This document shows positions 39,845 to 49,088 of a stretch of 64,000 bases of DNA, piece after piece. Source of the DNA: Acrasis kona (taxonomy: Eukaryota > Heterolobosea > Eutetramitea > Acrasida > Acrasidae); the NCBI GenBank assembly GCA_026419775.2, contig JAOPGA020000657.1, forward strand, positions 124,001 to 188,000, given 5' to 3'. A model generated the notes under the pieces. It was not told where the DNA came from. It ran no database searches and saw nothing but the letters and a program-made list of their open reading frames with translations. Within the stretch, counting starts at the first letter, position 1. Every line of letters starts with the position of its first letter. A program made the position numbers and the translations under genes.

Positions 39845-40503
39845 TCAAAACTTTTTTCAGGAACATGATGTTGATGCTCCATTTTTGTGTGGGTCTTGTT
39901 TGGTGGTAATCACACAATGCTCAACGAATCTTAATTTGAAACTATCCCAGTTTGGACGTATTCAGTGATGTCAGATTGCACTTGAGAACTAAAAAGTACC
40001 CAAATCATATTTGCGCAAGAAGAAATAAATAGAAGACTCGGTTAAAAAGGTTACAGGGGACAAAAAGGTTTTAGGGAAATCGTTTATTAATTTTTCATGC
40101 CCATTCTGGCTGTGACAAACACATGTGACCATTATATAGTCTATTGATCACCAGATAATTGATTGGAAAGGATAAATGCAACCCATTCGCTTCGCATATA
40201 TATAATAGCAACAGTCAACTTCTTGATTCGAATCTCAATCTCAAAGTATACCTTAAAGCAGTGTTTTTTTATGACCATGCTAAGCACTGTATTGAATTTC
40301 TAATACCAACAAAAACAACCAGTCTTTGGATCTAATATTTAGTACTTTATAAGCTAACCTAACTCCCCTTCAAGAACCGACATATTTTCAGAAAGTTTCC
40401 GATGTTGCAAAGTTTTATATCGGAGGAGATTAGGAAATTTAACAGCAAGGTTTACTACAATACAAAAATAATTAAACCGATCCTAATTACAAAACACTGA
40501 AAA
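39845..40503. promoter_or_regulatory. Divergent upstream region of RGS and pyrophosphatase genes
   Basis: 659 bp without ORF or RNA gene. A TATA-like TATATATAATAG run lies near 40197, and the part next to the pyrophosphatase start is AT-rich. No tandem repeat or palindrome stands out. Confidence 0.4.
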
Positions 40504-41217
40504 ATGGTAAGCGGATGTTCAGGTCGATACTAAATCGTTAGGCACACGCTTGGCACGACTACGATGTTGGAGAAGGTGCACCAGAGGTCTTCAATTGTGT
40601 CATTGAAATTCCAAGAGGCAGTAAAGTGAAGTATGAACTTGACAAAGGAACCGGGTTATTGAAGGTAGACAGAATTCTAGCTTCTCCTATGGTGTACCCA
40701 GCAAACTACGGATTCATTCCGCAAACATACGGAGATGACCACGATCCTCTAGATGTTCTGGTGCTCATGCAAACGTCTGTTGCTCCTCTCAGCACCATGA
40801 GAGCAAAACCAATTGGTGTAATGCACATGATTGACCAAGGGGAGGGGTAAGTTCATTTTTTGAAACTCCTCTTAATAATCTCCAACAGAGATGATAAAAT
40901 AATTTGCGTTCATGCCGACGATCCTGAGTACAGAAATTACAACAACATATCAGAGCTTCCAGCGCACAAGTTATTAGAAATCAAAATGTAAGTGTTTTTA
41001 TTCTTGCTATTATTATAATGTGGAAAGATTTTTTGAAGACTACAAGAAACTCGACAAGAAAGTCGTGTCAATCAGCGGCTTTGATGGACCAGAGAAGGCA
41101 AAAGAGATTATTTCAAAGGGAATTAAGGACTACCAGACCTACATGGAAACTCAAATGAGCAAACACCCAGAAGTATGGTCTCCAGCATTTTCCAGCTATA
41201 ATAAGTTCTTTAAATGA
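40504..41217 (+). CDS. PPA: Soluble inorganic pyrophosphatase, start-codon-only exon 1
   Basis: Hydrolyses pyrophosphate to phosphate and so drives biosynthetic reactions. Exons 40504-40506, 40542-40846, 40889-40987 and 41028-41217 give 198 residues. Exon 1 is just ATG, followed directly by a GTAAGC donor; exon 2 begins [10 protein letters not shown], the normal family start, and has no other in-frame ATG before the conserved core. Family I motifs are present: [40 protein letters not shown] (the D-x-D/H-D-P-x-D metal site), [10 protein letters not shown] and [12 protein letters not shown], then HKLLEIK and FFEDYKKLD. The short form is like bacterial and protist cytosolic enzymes, not the longer yeast type. 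The stop codon is 1 bp away from that of the convergent gene. Confidence 0.93.
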
Positions 41218-41218
41218 A

Positions 41219-41699
41219 CTACTTTGCAAGTTGACGTTGAACAACTGATGCTGTGAGCTGGTCGCTTGTCATGGATAATAAATGTTGTCTTCTGAACAAT
41301 TCTTCGTCGGATGGTTGCACCTCTGCTTTTTGTTTCTTTGGTTTCGTTGTAAATAAAGGTGACATCATCAAGACTTGACTGTTATTGAAGCCGACGTCGG
41401 AATCGGATAAACATTGAACGTATTCTTCTTGAACTGATTTTTTGATTTGTTGTTGCGCGAACTGCAACTGTTCCTGGCTTGGGGGGATCAATTGAGTATT
41501 GATGTCAACCTATAGGTAAGGAGATATTATGATGAATCATCTAACCTGCTGCTCTCTCAAATTTAGAATCCTATTTCCAACACCTGCTGCTCCACCCACA
41601 ACTAGTGAACCAGAAAGTGCATATAGTGCGTAAAGTATATTTGATAATATTACCTAGGGTGAATGATGAGAAAATAACAAAGTGTTTGGAACAAACCAT
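41219..41699 (-). CDS. Small N-terminally anchored membrane protein, unknown
   Basis: Exons 41697-41699 (ATG alone), 41546-41653 and 41219-41509 with introns of 43 and 36 nt give 133 residues. The reading frame upstream of the last exon has no ATG except the one reached by this splice, a second start-codon-only exon in the same 1.2 kb. The protein opens with a hydrophobic segment (VILSNILYALYALSGSLVVGGAAGV) that could be a membrane anchor or mitochondrial inner-membrane span. A charged, Gln-rich tail follows with LREQQVDINTQLIPPSQEQLQ and a final SDEELFRRQHLLS. I do not recognise the family. The exon model rests on frame and splice signals only. Confidence 0.6.
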
Positions 41700-42366
41700 G
41701 AAAATTGTAAAAGTTGTTGTTATTGAAAGCTAAGGAGTTGAGCGAATTTCACCACAGCGTATCAGGTTTTGAAACGACAAACAAATGAACTGCCCCAAAG
41801 GCTTTAAATGATAAAAAGAAGCACTAAGCTGAAGAAGTTCAAAAGGAGGATACCACTAATAATTATAAAGCAATGTAACGATTAGTTTGAATCGGTACAA
41901 AAGTCTCGAAACAGCACTCACGGTACATACTGACGGTCGTTTCATCAAAAAATATTAAAAAATGGAACATGCAGCGCGAAAACTTGAATCTGAAAAGAAC
42001 GACGTAACTTAGTGGCATGACTAATAAAAGTAGAAGAAGGTACAAGAAACACTTAACTGAGCATTGCCGTTTTTTAATTGCAGGGTTTAACCAGAATGAA
42101 GAAGTATCGGTACTAAAAACTATAAATTATTGCAGCTTAATATGATGGAGTGTAAATAAAAAGATTGAAAAGCTACCAAAGACTCTTATGACTGCGATAG
42201 AGATGATCACCGAAGAATTGCGGAAGGTCCCAATCTTCTGTCAAAAATATCTGTCAATTATAGGTTTTTGTATTTTTGGATCAAATTGTGCATGTACGAG
42301 TCCGTCTCAAACGGCTGTGTGAACAAGAAACAAAATTCTGTTAGTAACATAATCTACAAGAATAAA
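41700..42366. other. 667-bp gap, no supported gene
   Basis: It holds several short ATG frames on both strands (for example a 29-codon minus-strand frame with a basic-hydrophobic start near 41950, and a 16-codon plus-strand frame at 41968), but none has a domain, a splice partner that extends it, or a neighbour that explains it. I regard it as promoter and 3' UTR sequence. Confidence 0.4.
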
Positions 42367-43476
42367 TTATTTATTGCGCCTCATTGTAAACTTCATCAAG
42401 AATTGGTCTTCTGGTTGGGTTTTCTTGTTCTTCCTTGGTCTTTTCCCTAGACAGACTAGTTTCCTGCCGTCAGGTCCCGCTGAAGTAGGCGTTACTGCAC
42501 TATTTGGTGTACCGGGTGAGGATTGTGGAGTCTCTGAGGCACTGGACGCACTTGAAGGTGTCGCAGTTGACTTCTTCTTTCTAATTCTTTTCGGAACATC
42601 TAGAAGAGTTGGCGCTGTATTAATGCTCAACATGTGAGGATTCCTTTTTGTATTGTGTATTTGAGGCTGTTGTAATTGTGGCTGTTGTAATTGTGGTTGC
42701 GGTTGGTGTGGTCGATGTGTTATCTCTGATATCGTGTTTTGTTGATATTGTACAGGAATTTTGGCAGGTGTTGTCGGCACCAAAAAATTAGCAAAGTCAA
42801 AAGCAGGTGAGTCTGGCACTCCTTCTTGTGATTGTAGTTCGTCCGGATTTATAATGTCGCTCCCAAACTCTCCTAGTAGATCCATTTCTTGCTTTAAAAA
42901 CTTGCTTGGACTTAGAAGGTCATCAACACTGACACTTGGTGCTATTTGATGTTCGAAGGGATGTTGTTGGTGATTAAGTTGATGTAGTACGGGTAGGGAG
43001 TTGCGCCTTAGTAAGTCCATCTGGTGGCTAAGAGACATCAAATCAGAATCGTTTTCCTCAACTACGCTCTTCCGTTTTTTATAGGCTGGGGAATGCTCTC
43101 CGTCTTGCTGTAACTGGTTCATGTTCACATTGTACTGCTGTTGAGCATTTTGCACTGAGGCTGTGCTGGGGATATTAACAATGATAACGGGCATGTTATT
43201 CATGTTGCTTGTGCTTAACAGTTGATACATTCCAAGGGAGTTTAAGTGATTGACAACTTGGTTGCTGCTGAAGGAGTTGGAGGGGTTTGCATCGGCGTAG
43301 CTATGCTCGTTGTCGACGTCTGTACCAGAGTCTACATTTGAGGATATACTCCCGTTACTGCTGTCCACAAGGAAATGCTGGTCGTCGAAATCACGAGTAT
43401 CTGGCAAGTCTCTCAACTCGAACAAGTCACTCTCAGGAACAGATTCAAAGCCTGTGAACTGTGGGTTGTACTCCAT
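42367..43476 (-). CDS. Gln/Ser-rich disordered protein, possible transcription regulator
   Basis: Single exon, 369 residues from the first ATG. No folded domain is recognised. The N-terminus is acidic and hydrophobic (ESDLFELRDLPDTRDFDDQHFL), like an activation domain. Then come Asn/Ser and Gln tracts, a basic patch AYKKRKSVVEE near residue 135, an acidic LLGEFGSDIINPDEL block and a (QPQLQ) repeat. The C-terminus has two basic clusters, PKRIRKKK and GKRPRKNKKTQ, which could be nuclear localisation or DNA-contact signals, separated by a Ser/Thr/Pro run. The composition suits a nuclear regulator of transcription, but this is inference from composition only. Confidence 0.6.
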   Translation of the reverse strand: MEYNPQFTGFESVPESDLFELRDLPDTRDFDDQHFLVDSSNGSISSNVDSGTDVDNEHSYADANPSNSFSSNQVVNHLNSLGMYQLLSTSNMNNMPVIIVNIPSTASVQNAQQQYNVNMNQLQQDGEHSPAYKKRKSVVEENDSDLMSLSHQMDLLRRNSLPVLHQLNHQQHPFEHQIAPSVSVDDLLSPSKFLKQEMDLLGEFGSDIINPDELQSQEGVPDSPAFDFANFLVPTTPAKIPVQYQQNTISEITHRPHQPQPQLQQPQLQQPQIHNTKRNPHMLSINTAPTLLDVPKRIRKKKSTATPSSASSASETPQSSPGTPNSAVTPTSAGPDGRKLVCLGKRPRKNKKTQPEDQFLMKFTMRRNK

Positions 43477-43586
43477 TGTCAAGTCGGTGTTGCAGTTATC
43501 TTGAAAACTTCCGAGGAATCTTTTATAAGAATCTTTTACGATTATAGTAACATAGGGAATTTAAACAGAAATCTTACTACACAGCG

Positions 43587-44180
43587 ATGATCAGGACCTC
43601 TGTGCTACTATTGTGCATACTCGGATTAATATATGCGAAGAAGAACATTGTCAACAAGGAGGGGGAAAGTGTCCCGCAGACTGTTTTCAAGACGAGAGTT
43701 AAGGAAGGCGGATCCTTCATTTGGAAAGATCTCTCCACAGATGATGTTTTCAAGGGCAAAAACGTTGTTTTATTCTCCCTTCCAGGAGCATTTACCCCAA
43801 CGTGCTCTTCAAAGCACCTTCCTACTTATGATTCAAAAGTTAGTGAGTTCAAGAAGCAAGGAATTGACACTGTCGCCTGTATGTCTGTGAATGACGCTTT
43901 TGTTATGAATGCTTGGGGAAAAGAGCTTGGTGTTAAGGATGTACTACTTTTACCTGATGGAAGCGCACATTTCACACACGCAATGGGCATGCTTGTAGAG
44001 AAGCAGAATTTGGGATTCGGTTCAAGAAGCTGGCGCTATTCAATGCTTGTCAAAGACGGAAAGATTGTGAAGCAGTTCGTCGAACCAGGATTCTCCGACA
44101 ATTGTGCAGATGATCCTTACGAAGTTTCGGACCCAGACACTATGCTAAACTACTTGAAGGAAAATAAAGACGAACTATAA
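43587..44180 (+). CDS. Peroxiredoxin-5-like enzyme of the ER lumen (KDEL)
   Basis: Thiol peroxidase that reduces H2O2 and organic peroxides. Single exon, 197 residues. An N-terminal signal peptide (about 1-17, [17 protein letters not shown]) and a C-terminal KDEL together predict residence in the ER lumen. The peroxiredoxin-5/redoxin core is intact: [20 protein letters not shown] with peroxidatic Cys73, the catalytic Thr three places before, [17 protein letters not shown], and [16 protein letters not shown] with the active-site Arg. Prx5-type enzymes are commonly found in mitochondria, peroxisomes or cytosol; an ER-retained form is unusual (ER peroxidases are normally Prx4 or GPX7/8). It is probably linked to oxidative protein folding. 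Confidence 0.93.
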   Translation: MIRTSVLLLCILGLIYAKKNIVNKEGESVPQTVFKTRVKEGGSFIWKDLSTDDVFKGKNVVLFSLPGAFTPTCSSKHLPTYDSKVSEFKKQGIDTVACMSVNDAFVMNAWGKELGVKDVLLLPDGSAHFTHAMGMLVEKQNLGFGSRSWRYSMLVKDGKIVKQFVEPGFSDNCADDPYEVSDPDTMLNYLKENKDEL

Positions 44181-44214
44181 ATTATATTTAAAAAGTAATG
44201 TTTATGGTAATCTT

Positions 44215-44844
44215 TTAGAACCTGAGCTTGGTGAAGAACCATCTGTTCTTGCCTTGTAGGTATCTTGCTTCGAACTTTCTCTTGATCTTTTGCAAAGCAG
44301 CCTTCTTTTGGGTTCTGTCCTTAACAACCTTCTCGCTTACGAAACCTTTAAGATCGATATCTACACCATATCTGCAGATAAAAATCAATTAGTAACACGT
44401 CACCGTGCAAATAATGATGCATACCTTGTTGGCATCAAATGTTGATAGTTGAAAGTCTTGACGAATGGCTTTACGTGTGAGCGTAGTGAGATCTTTCTCT
44501 TGCTCATGGATTTGACGACCTTGCGTGGGTATCTGGCAATACCAGCTACAACAGCGTGTGGGAATGGTCTTTCGGTAGTCTTCTCGTCGTAGTTCTTAAC
44601 AATTACAGCCTTCTTTCCGGCAAAACGACCTTGGAGGACGATAACGACCTTTCCTGGCTTTAAGCTAAAGATAATTAGTACCTGATAAAATGTAGTCCGT
44701 ATACAAATAAATCCAAACATTAACGAATTGCTAACGCGGTGAAGTATTATTGCATTACGTATATGTTGGTGTATTCGTACACAGACGTCAAAGGATAACT
44801 TACAACTTTTGTGGCTCGTCGTTAGATGCAGTCTTGGAAACCAT
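44215..44844 (-). CDS. RPL27: 60S ribosomal protein L27 (eL27)
   Basis: Component of the large cytosolic ribosomal subunit. Exons 44804-44844, 44425-44664 and 44215-44371 give 145 residues. The KOW-type start [24 protein letters not shown] is followed by [18 protein letters not shown]-like [24 protein letters not shown] and the typical C-terminal end [11 protein letters not shown]. The first exon adds a 14-residue leader not usual in eL27. Intron 1 is 139 nt, more than three times the local norm, and has a TACTAAT branch site. Ribosomal-protein introns often carry snoRNAs, but I see no clear box C/D or H/ACA set. Head to head with the YbaB-like gene, 92 bp between starts. Confidence 0.96.
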
Positions 44845-44936
44845 TGTATGTTGTGGCTGTGTATTTTTTTTAACAAGTTTTCACAAACAATTTCTTTGTT
44901 GACCAATAACCTTGAAGTTTACATTTTGTAAAAAAT

Positions 44937-45323
44937 ATGGTGAAGAAGGAGTTGTTGAGATTGTTAAGGAACCCCAAAATTTTCAAGGCTATGGAAACGG
45001 AGACCGGTAGAGGTCCGAATTCATTAGATAGTTTAAAAAAATTTCACATTATCGGTCACTCCAATCCACCTTTCGTCAAGGCACATTTCTCAGGGAGTGG
45101 AAAATTGATGGACATTCACTTTGATATAAAAGTAGCAGAGAAAAAAACTACAGAAGAGCTTGAAAATGCTATAAAATCAGCATGTGAAGATGGGGAAAAC
45201 AAAATTCACGCTGTCATTAACCAAAATGTGGTTAAAGAACTTATTAGAATATCACGTGATCCTGAAATGCAGCAAGTTAGAAAAAGACCATTTGGAGAAC
45301 CATACTATGAAAGAAATATATAG
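44937..45323 (+). CDS. YbaB/EbfC-like nucleoid-associated protein
   Basis: Single exon, 128 residues. The core PPFVKAHFSGSGKLMDIHFDIKVAE followed by TTEELENAIKSACEDGENKI resembles the YbaB/EbfC fold (strand V-x-a-x-v-s-G-x-g-x-l-x-d-i, then a helix with a run like eeLe-li-aA). Bacterial YbaB binds DNA as a dimer. Eukaryotic versions are mostly organellar. Here the N-terminus is basic (MVKKELLRLLRNPKIFKAM) and could be a mitochondrial presequence, which would suit a mitochondrial nucleoid protein. The C-terminal KRPFGEPYYERN part is not typical. Family assignment rests on a short motif, so it is tentative. Confidence 0.55.
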   Translation: MVKKELLRLLRNPKIFKAMETETGRGPNSLDSLKKFHIIGHSNPPFVKAHFSGSGKLMDIHFDIKVAEKKTTEELENAIKSACEDGENKIHAVINQNVVKELIRISRDPEMQQVRKRPFGEPYYERNI

Positions 45324-45338
45324 ATACTGTTATAATCA

Positions 45339-46528
45339 TTATTTTTTATTTTGAGCTCTCAACTTTCTCAGCCGTCTTCTCTCCGCTTCTTCCTTCTCAG
45401 CTTTCTTATCTTCCATCAAAGCGATCTTTGCAGATCTTCTTTCTTCTGCTTCAATGTCAGCTGCACTTGCCTCCATGTCATCTATATCGTCATCGTCTTC
45501 TGACGCATAGTGATACCTCTTCCTCATCATCATCCTTTCGGCATCTTCCATCCTCATCATGTATGGGTTCATATGGAATGGTACGGTACTTCCTCTACTT
45601 CTCTTTCTTCCCCTATCATCGTCTGATTCTTCGCTAAAGTCGCTTTCCTCGTCTAGTTCGCCTCTCTTCTGTGGAGCGTCCCTTATTCTCTTTTTGTTTG
45701 GTTGCGACTGCATGTCCTTTAATTGCTGCTTCTTTTGTGAAGAAGGTGCTGATGCTGGCCTACGAAGTTGTTCATTTGGTGCACCAGTATTTTTTTTTGC
45801 AGTGGTGACGGGTCGTTTTGATGGATCTTTGATTGGGTTTTGTGGTCGTTTTGTGTCTTGGGGTCTTTTTTGAGTGGCTTCTTGACTCTTTCGAATCTGG
45901 GCTGGTTGTGTGGAGGTTGTTCTTGGTAGAATGGGTTCATCGAATAGTGATGAGTAATCTCTGCTACTTTGTAGTGCATTATTTTTCTAATAACCAAAGT
46001 AAGTAAGTTTGGAAGATTTTTGACTAACCTTGGCTACTGGATCAATTTTTGGAGGAGGGGCTTTTTTTGTTGTTGCACTCTTTTTGTTTGTTTTGCTTGT
46101 ATTCTTTGGGTCTTTCTTTGTGGGGTTTGCATTTTTGTTGTCAGAACGGGTCTTAATCTCGGCACTTCTAGATTTTACTGTCAAAACAGGTTGTATGGGA
46201 ACCACCACTTCTTGAACTGGTATGGCTCTTGCAATCGCAGCAGGATCGAAGCGCTTGCTATATGCACTTTTGACATCGATGGGTTTACTATTTTTATCTT
46301 CTAAAGGAGGAGACAATCCTCTTCTTGAAGGTTTGTATCGTATTTGAGAAACTGGTTTCGTACTATTGTCCTTCGCAAAAATGTCATTATAATCTCGTGA
46401 TTCTCTTAAGGCAGACTTTAAAACACAGTGAGCACAAAGAAAAAGCATGATGGCGAACTTACAGCTTTCAATAAATCAACACGTGGGGCATATTCATCAT
46501 TTTCATCATCATATTGGAAGTCGGCCAT
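45339..46528 (-). CDS. SPT2: Chromatin protein SPT2
   Basis: Histone H3-H4 binding factor that helps transcription through nucleosomes. Exons 46463-46528, 46029-46415 and 45339-45986 (introns 47 and 42 nt) give 366 residues. Most is a disordered, Lys/Pro-rich region. The diagnostic part is the C-terminus: YASEDDDDIDDMEASAADIEAEERRSAKIALMEDKKAEKEEAERRR, matching the SPT2/SPTY2D1 histone-binding end (DDDDIDDMEA then EE-RSA-IA-ED). The N-terminal DYNDIF and DYSSLF motifs repeat a pattern seen in other SPT2 proteins. Another chromatin gene, ASF1, lies far away in this window, so no clustering is implied. It is convergent with the YbaB-like gene, 15 bp apart. Confidence 0.85.
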
Positions 46529-46605
46529 TGTTCTAAAGGATATTACAACAATTTTATGTTTTCAATTTTATTATGAAGTACATTTTCGACCACTTTTTGT
46601 TCGAA

Positions 46606-48063
46606 TTACTTGGCTGGAAGAATTCTAATGTGAGGCCGAGCTATATGGATATCATAATAAGAACCAGGCAGATTACTTTTAATCTGATCCAGGTCGCACC
46701 AAACTTCATTTCCAGACATTGTTCCAACCAAATGCTTCACCAGTTCGTTGTCTGAGTCTCCATGTAATACGTACAACTTTTGAAGGATAGGACAAGCTTG
46801 TTGCATTGCTGTTGCTAATTCAATATTGGCCCTGTCTACTCTCATCCCAAAAGACGTCATTTTGTTCCAACAGCACTTTCTTAGAACATCAAGAGGAGAC
46901 ACAAACACATGAGAAAATTTCTCCAGCTGTTTCATCTGAGATACCACTTGTAGCAGACTCCCGCTTGTATCCCTCAAGCTGCCCTTGATGGTTAATCGCG
47001 CTAAAGGTAGCGCCTGAATCAAATTCGAAATTTTAGATACCTCACTTGATCTAGCTACTTCTATTGTCAGTCTCGTTACGTTAGGAAAATTCAATTGCAG
47101 TTCAGATTTTATTGAATTAAAGACGTTTTTGCCAGTTATAGAAAGTTTTTCTAAATCCGCCAATACGTCTTCACCGAAACACAACGAAGAACCATCATTT
47201 AAAATGTGCAGCTTTAGTACCCTTAACTTTGTCAGCCACAAAGGTAGATAATGAATTGAAGGTGCTAATTGAATAGCGAACAAATCTGTTATAAAATATC
47301 TAGATAATCTCAGTTTTTCAATCATTGATTCCCTTAAAAAGGAGCTCAAATCGCAAATTGCACTATGATTCTGACTAAGACATTCGACATCTAATCTCTG
47401 AATCTTTTTGTTATGACTTTTTATAAAATTAAAAAGATCAGCTGTTTCATTTTTATGTAATGCTCTATACTTCAATTGTGTTACATTAGGTGAAGAAGCT
47501 AGTATTAAGTAAAACCATTCGTCTATATCAAATTTAACATTGCAGATGCTAAGGTTTTTCAGATGCTTTAAAACTGGCATAGATAAGGCATCTGTGGCTG
47601 GATGAACAATTGATACGCAATGCAGTTTAAGCCTTTTGATATTTGTCATCAATGATAAGAGTTTGGTAACATTAGACATACTTAGTGTAGTGTTGCTTAG
47701 CATTAAACTGCTCAAGTTAATTCCACATAGCATAAATGAATCATAATATCCAACTCCAAAGTGGTTTATCAATACTAGTGATTGAATTGGTACCTGCTCC
47801 TTAGAGAGACTTATAAATAGATTTGCGCTTTTGTTGTCGGATATGACGACTGTTGTATTCTTCGAGTAAAAAGAGCCTAATACAGGGCCTTGTCTAGAAG
47901 GGTACATAGTTCCATTTACTGAGCTGAGAATGTGTATGATGAGTTTGTGAACTTCCCTACTGGCCATCGAAAGATTAGTGATCGAGCCTACTGATGAAAA
48001 TTCCATGATGTGATATACTTCGTCATTGTTGAGATCTAGAAGGGACCCTGCTTTTTTCTTCAT
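46606..48063 (-). CDS. F-box-like protein with leucine-rich repeats
   Basis: Single exon, 485 residues. The N-terminal 45 residues (LLDLNNDEVYHIMEFSSVGSITNLSMASREVHKLI) look like a divergent F-box: L-x-x-L-x-x-D-x-x-x-x-I-x-x-F, then an S-x-x-x-L-x-x-x-S-R/K-x-x-x end. The rest has irregular leucine-rich repeats of the type L-x-x-L-x-L-x-x-x-N/C-x-L, for example VLKHLKNLSICNVKF, KLRVLKLHIL and NVTRLTIEV. The predicted role is a substrate receptor of an SCF ubiquitin ligase, with the LRR part choosing the target. The F-box is weak, so a plain LRR protein is an alternative. It lies in tandem with SPT2, 78 bp upstream of it. Confidence 0.65.
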   Translation of the reverse strand: MKKKAGSLLDLNNDEVYHIMEFSSVGSITNLSMASREVHKLIIHILSSVNGTMYPSRQGPVLGSFYSKNTTVVISDNKSANLFISLSKEQVPIQSLVLINHFGVGYYDSFMLCGINLSSLMLSNTTLSMSNVTKLLSLMTNIKRLKLHCVSIVHPATDALSMPVLKHLKNLSICNVKFDIDEWFYLILASSPNVTQLKYRALHKNETADLFNFIKSHNKKIQRLDVECLSQNHSAICDLSSFLRESMIEKLRLSRYFITDLFAIQLAPSIHYLPLWLTKLRVLKLHILNDGSSLCFGEDVLADLEKLSITGKNVFNSIKSELQLNFPNVTRLTIEVARSSEVSKISNLIQALPLARLTIKGSLRDTSGSLLQVVSQMKQLEKFSHVFVSPLDVLRKCCWNKMTSFGMRVDRANIELATAMQQACPILQKLYVLHGDSDNELVKHLVGTMSGNEVWCDLDQIKSNLPGSYYDIHIARPHIRILPAK

Positions 48064-48185
48064 GAGGTGGTTACAAACTAAGGTTGTCCAACCTTACAAT
48101 TAAATTATGCACCAACAAGATTAGGTAAGAAAGGGTGTTGTGACTCAAAATTTGTTTTATTAATCAAAATAATGCACCTATTGTG

Positions 48186-48884
48186 TTATGTAGAAATGAT
48201 AGTTGGGGACTCATGTAAGTACTCTATCCAGTAGTGTGTATCCCCTTCGTTTGGCTTTGCAGAAGCCTGCTTTGCAACTTCAACAATGAAATGAGCAGCG
48301 GATTGGAACGTGCAAGTTCTCGTGAAAGCAGTCATCAGGCAGTCTTTATAATGAGCATAGTTTTCGACATTGAGGTCATTATCTATAAGGCGGGGTGCTC
48401 TCACAATTATCCAGTCAATAGAGCTCTTTACCTCATCACTTTGTGCAAATTTCATAAGTTCAACAGCATCTTGGAAGGCTGGCATGAAATAAAGAACCGG
48501 TCGAACTAGTGATGCCAATGTGTAGCCATCTTTCGGTGCAGCTACCATTATTCCTCCCATAATTACAAGTTTCTTCACTCCACATTGTTTCATCGCCTCA
48601 ACGAAGTTCCTACAAGAAGCCAGCATAAGTCCCTCGGACTCATTGCCATAACCAATCGTGCCCAAGCACGAAACAACAACATCTGAACCTTCTATAGTCC
48701 TCTTTACTGATTCGAAATCTCGCGGGCTTCCTTCTGTAATTTGTACCATCAAAGGATTATCAACCACTGGTCCAAGTTTCTTCTTATCACGTACTAACAC
48801 TGAAATGCTAATCCCATTTGATATCAAATAGTCTACAACATACTTTCCTGTCTTCCCAGTACATCCAAAAACTGCGACACGCAT
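48186..48884 (-). CDS. NmrA-like/atypical SDR NAD(P)-binding protein
   Basis: Single exon, 232 residues, a Rossmann fold of the atypical short-chain dehydrogenase group. The cofactor loop is VAVFGCTGKTGKYVVDYL (G-x-x-G-x-x-G), then SVLVRDKKKLG with a basic residue that favours NADP, EGSPRDFESVKRTIEGSDVVVSCLG, and VKKLVIMGG. There is no Y-x-x-x-K, as is normal for NmrA-like and biliverdin-reductase-B-like members, which act as redox sensors or flavin/quinone reductases. The substrate is unknown. A 10-bp palindrome lies 55 bp before the start codon. Confidence 0.82.
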   Translation of the reverse strand: MRVAVFGCTGKTGKYVVDYLISNGISISVLVRDKKKLGPVVDNPLMVQITEGSPRDFESVKRTIEGSDVVVSCLGTIGYGNESEGLMLASCRNFVEAMKQCGVKKLVIMGGIMVAAPKDGYTLASLVRPVLYFMPAFQDAVELMKFAQSDEVKSSIDWIIVRAPRLIDNDLNVENYAHYKDCLMTAFTRTCTFQSAAHFIVEVAKQASAKPNEGDTHYWIEYLHESPTIIST

Positions 48885-48938
48885 TGTGAATCTTTTTCAG
48901 CGGGATGCGCTCTGGTTTTGGATAAATATTTTTAAGAG

Positions 48939-48948
48939 TCGGGCCCGA
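48939..48948. promoter_or_regulatory. GC-rich palindrome upstream of the NmrA-like gene
   Basis: TCGGGCCCGA is a perfect 10-bp palindrome, followed by another TCGGGG half-site, in otherwise AT-rich sequence 55 bp before the start codon. It is a good candidate operator for a dimeric zinc-cluster-type or similar factor. No protein is known. Confidence 0.4.
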
Positions 48949-49088
48949 TCGGGGTATATTTCAAACCAACAGATCGTATGCTTACATGCTGAACAACATC
49001 ATCACAACAATATTGTTGCATGACAAATGAATGTAATGTAAAAAATTGTTTCAAAAATTCAACATCCCACATTACACAAATGTATACT

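Noticed and set aside
40215-40245. GATTCGAATC as part of a tRNA T-arm
   Set aside because: Flanking bases do not pair into a T-stem and no other tRNA arm is nearby.
41950-42050. Short frames with hydrophobic or basic starts on both strands
   Set aside because: No family, no extending exon, no neighbour that explains them.
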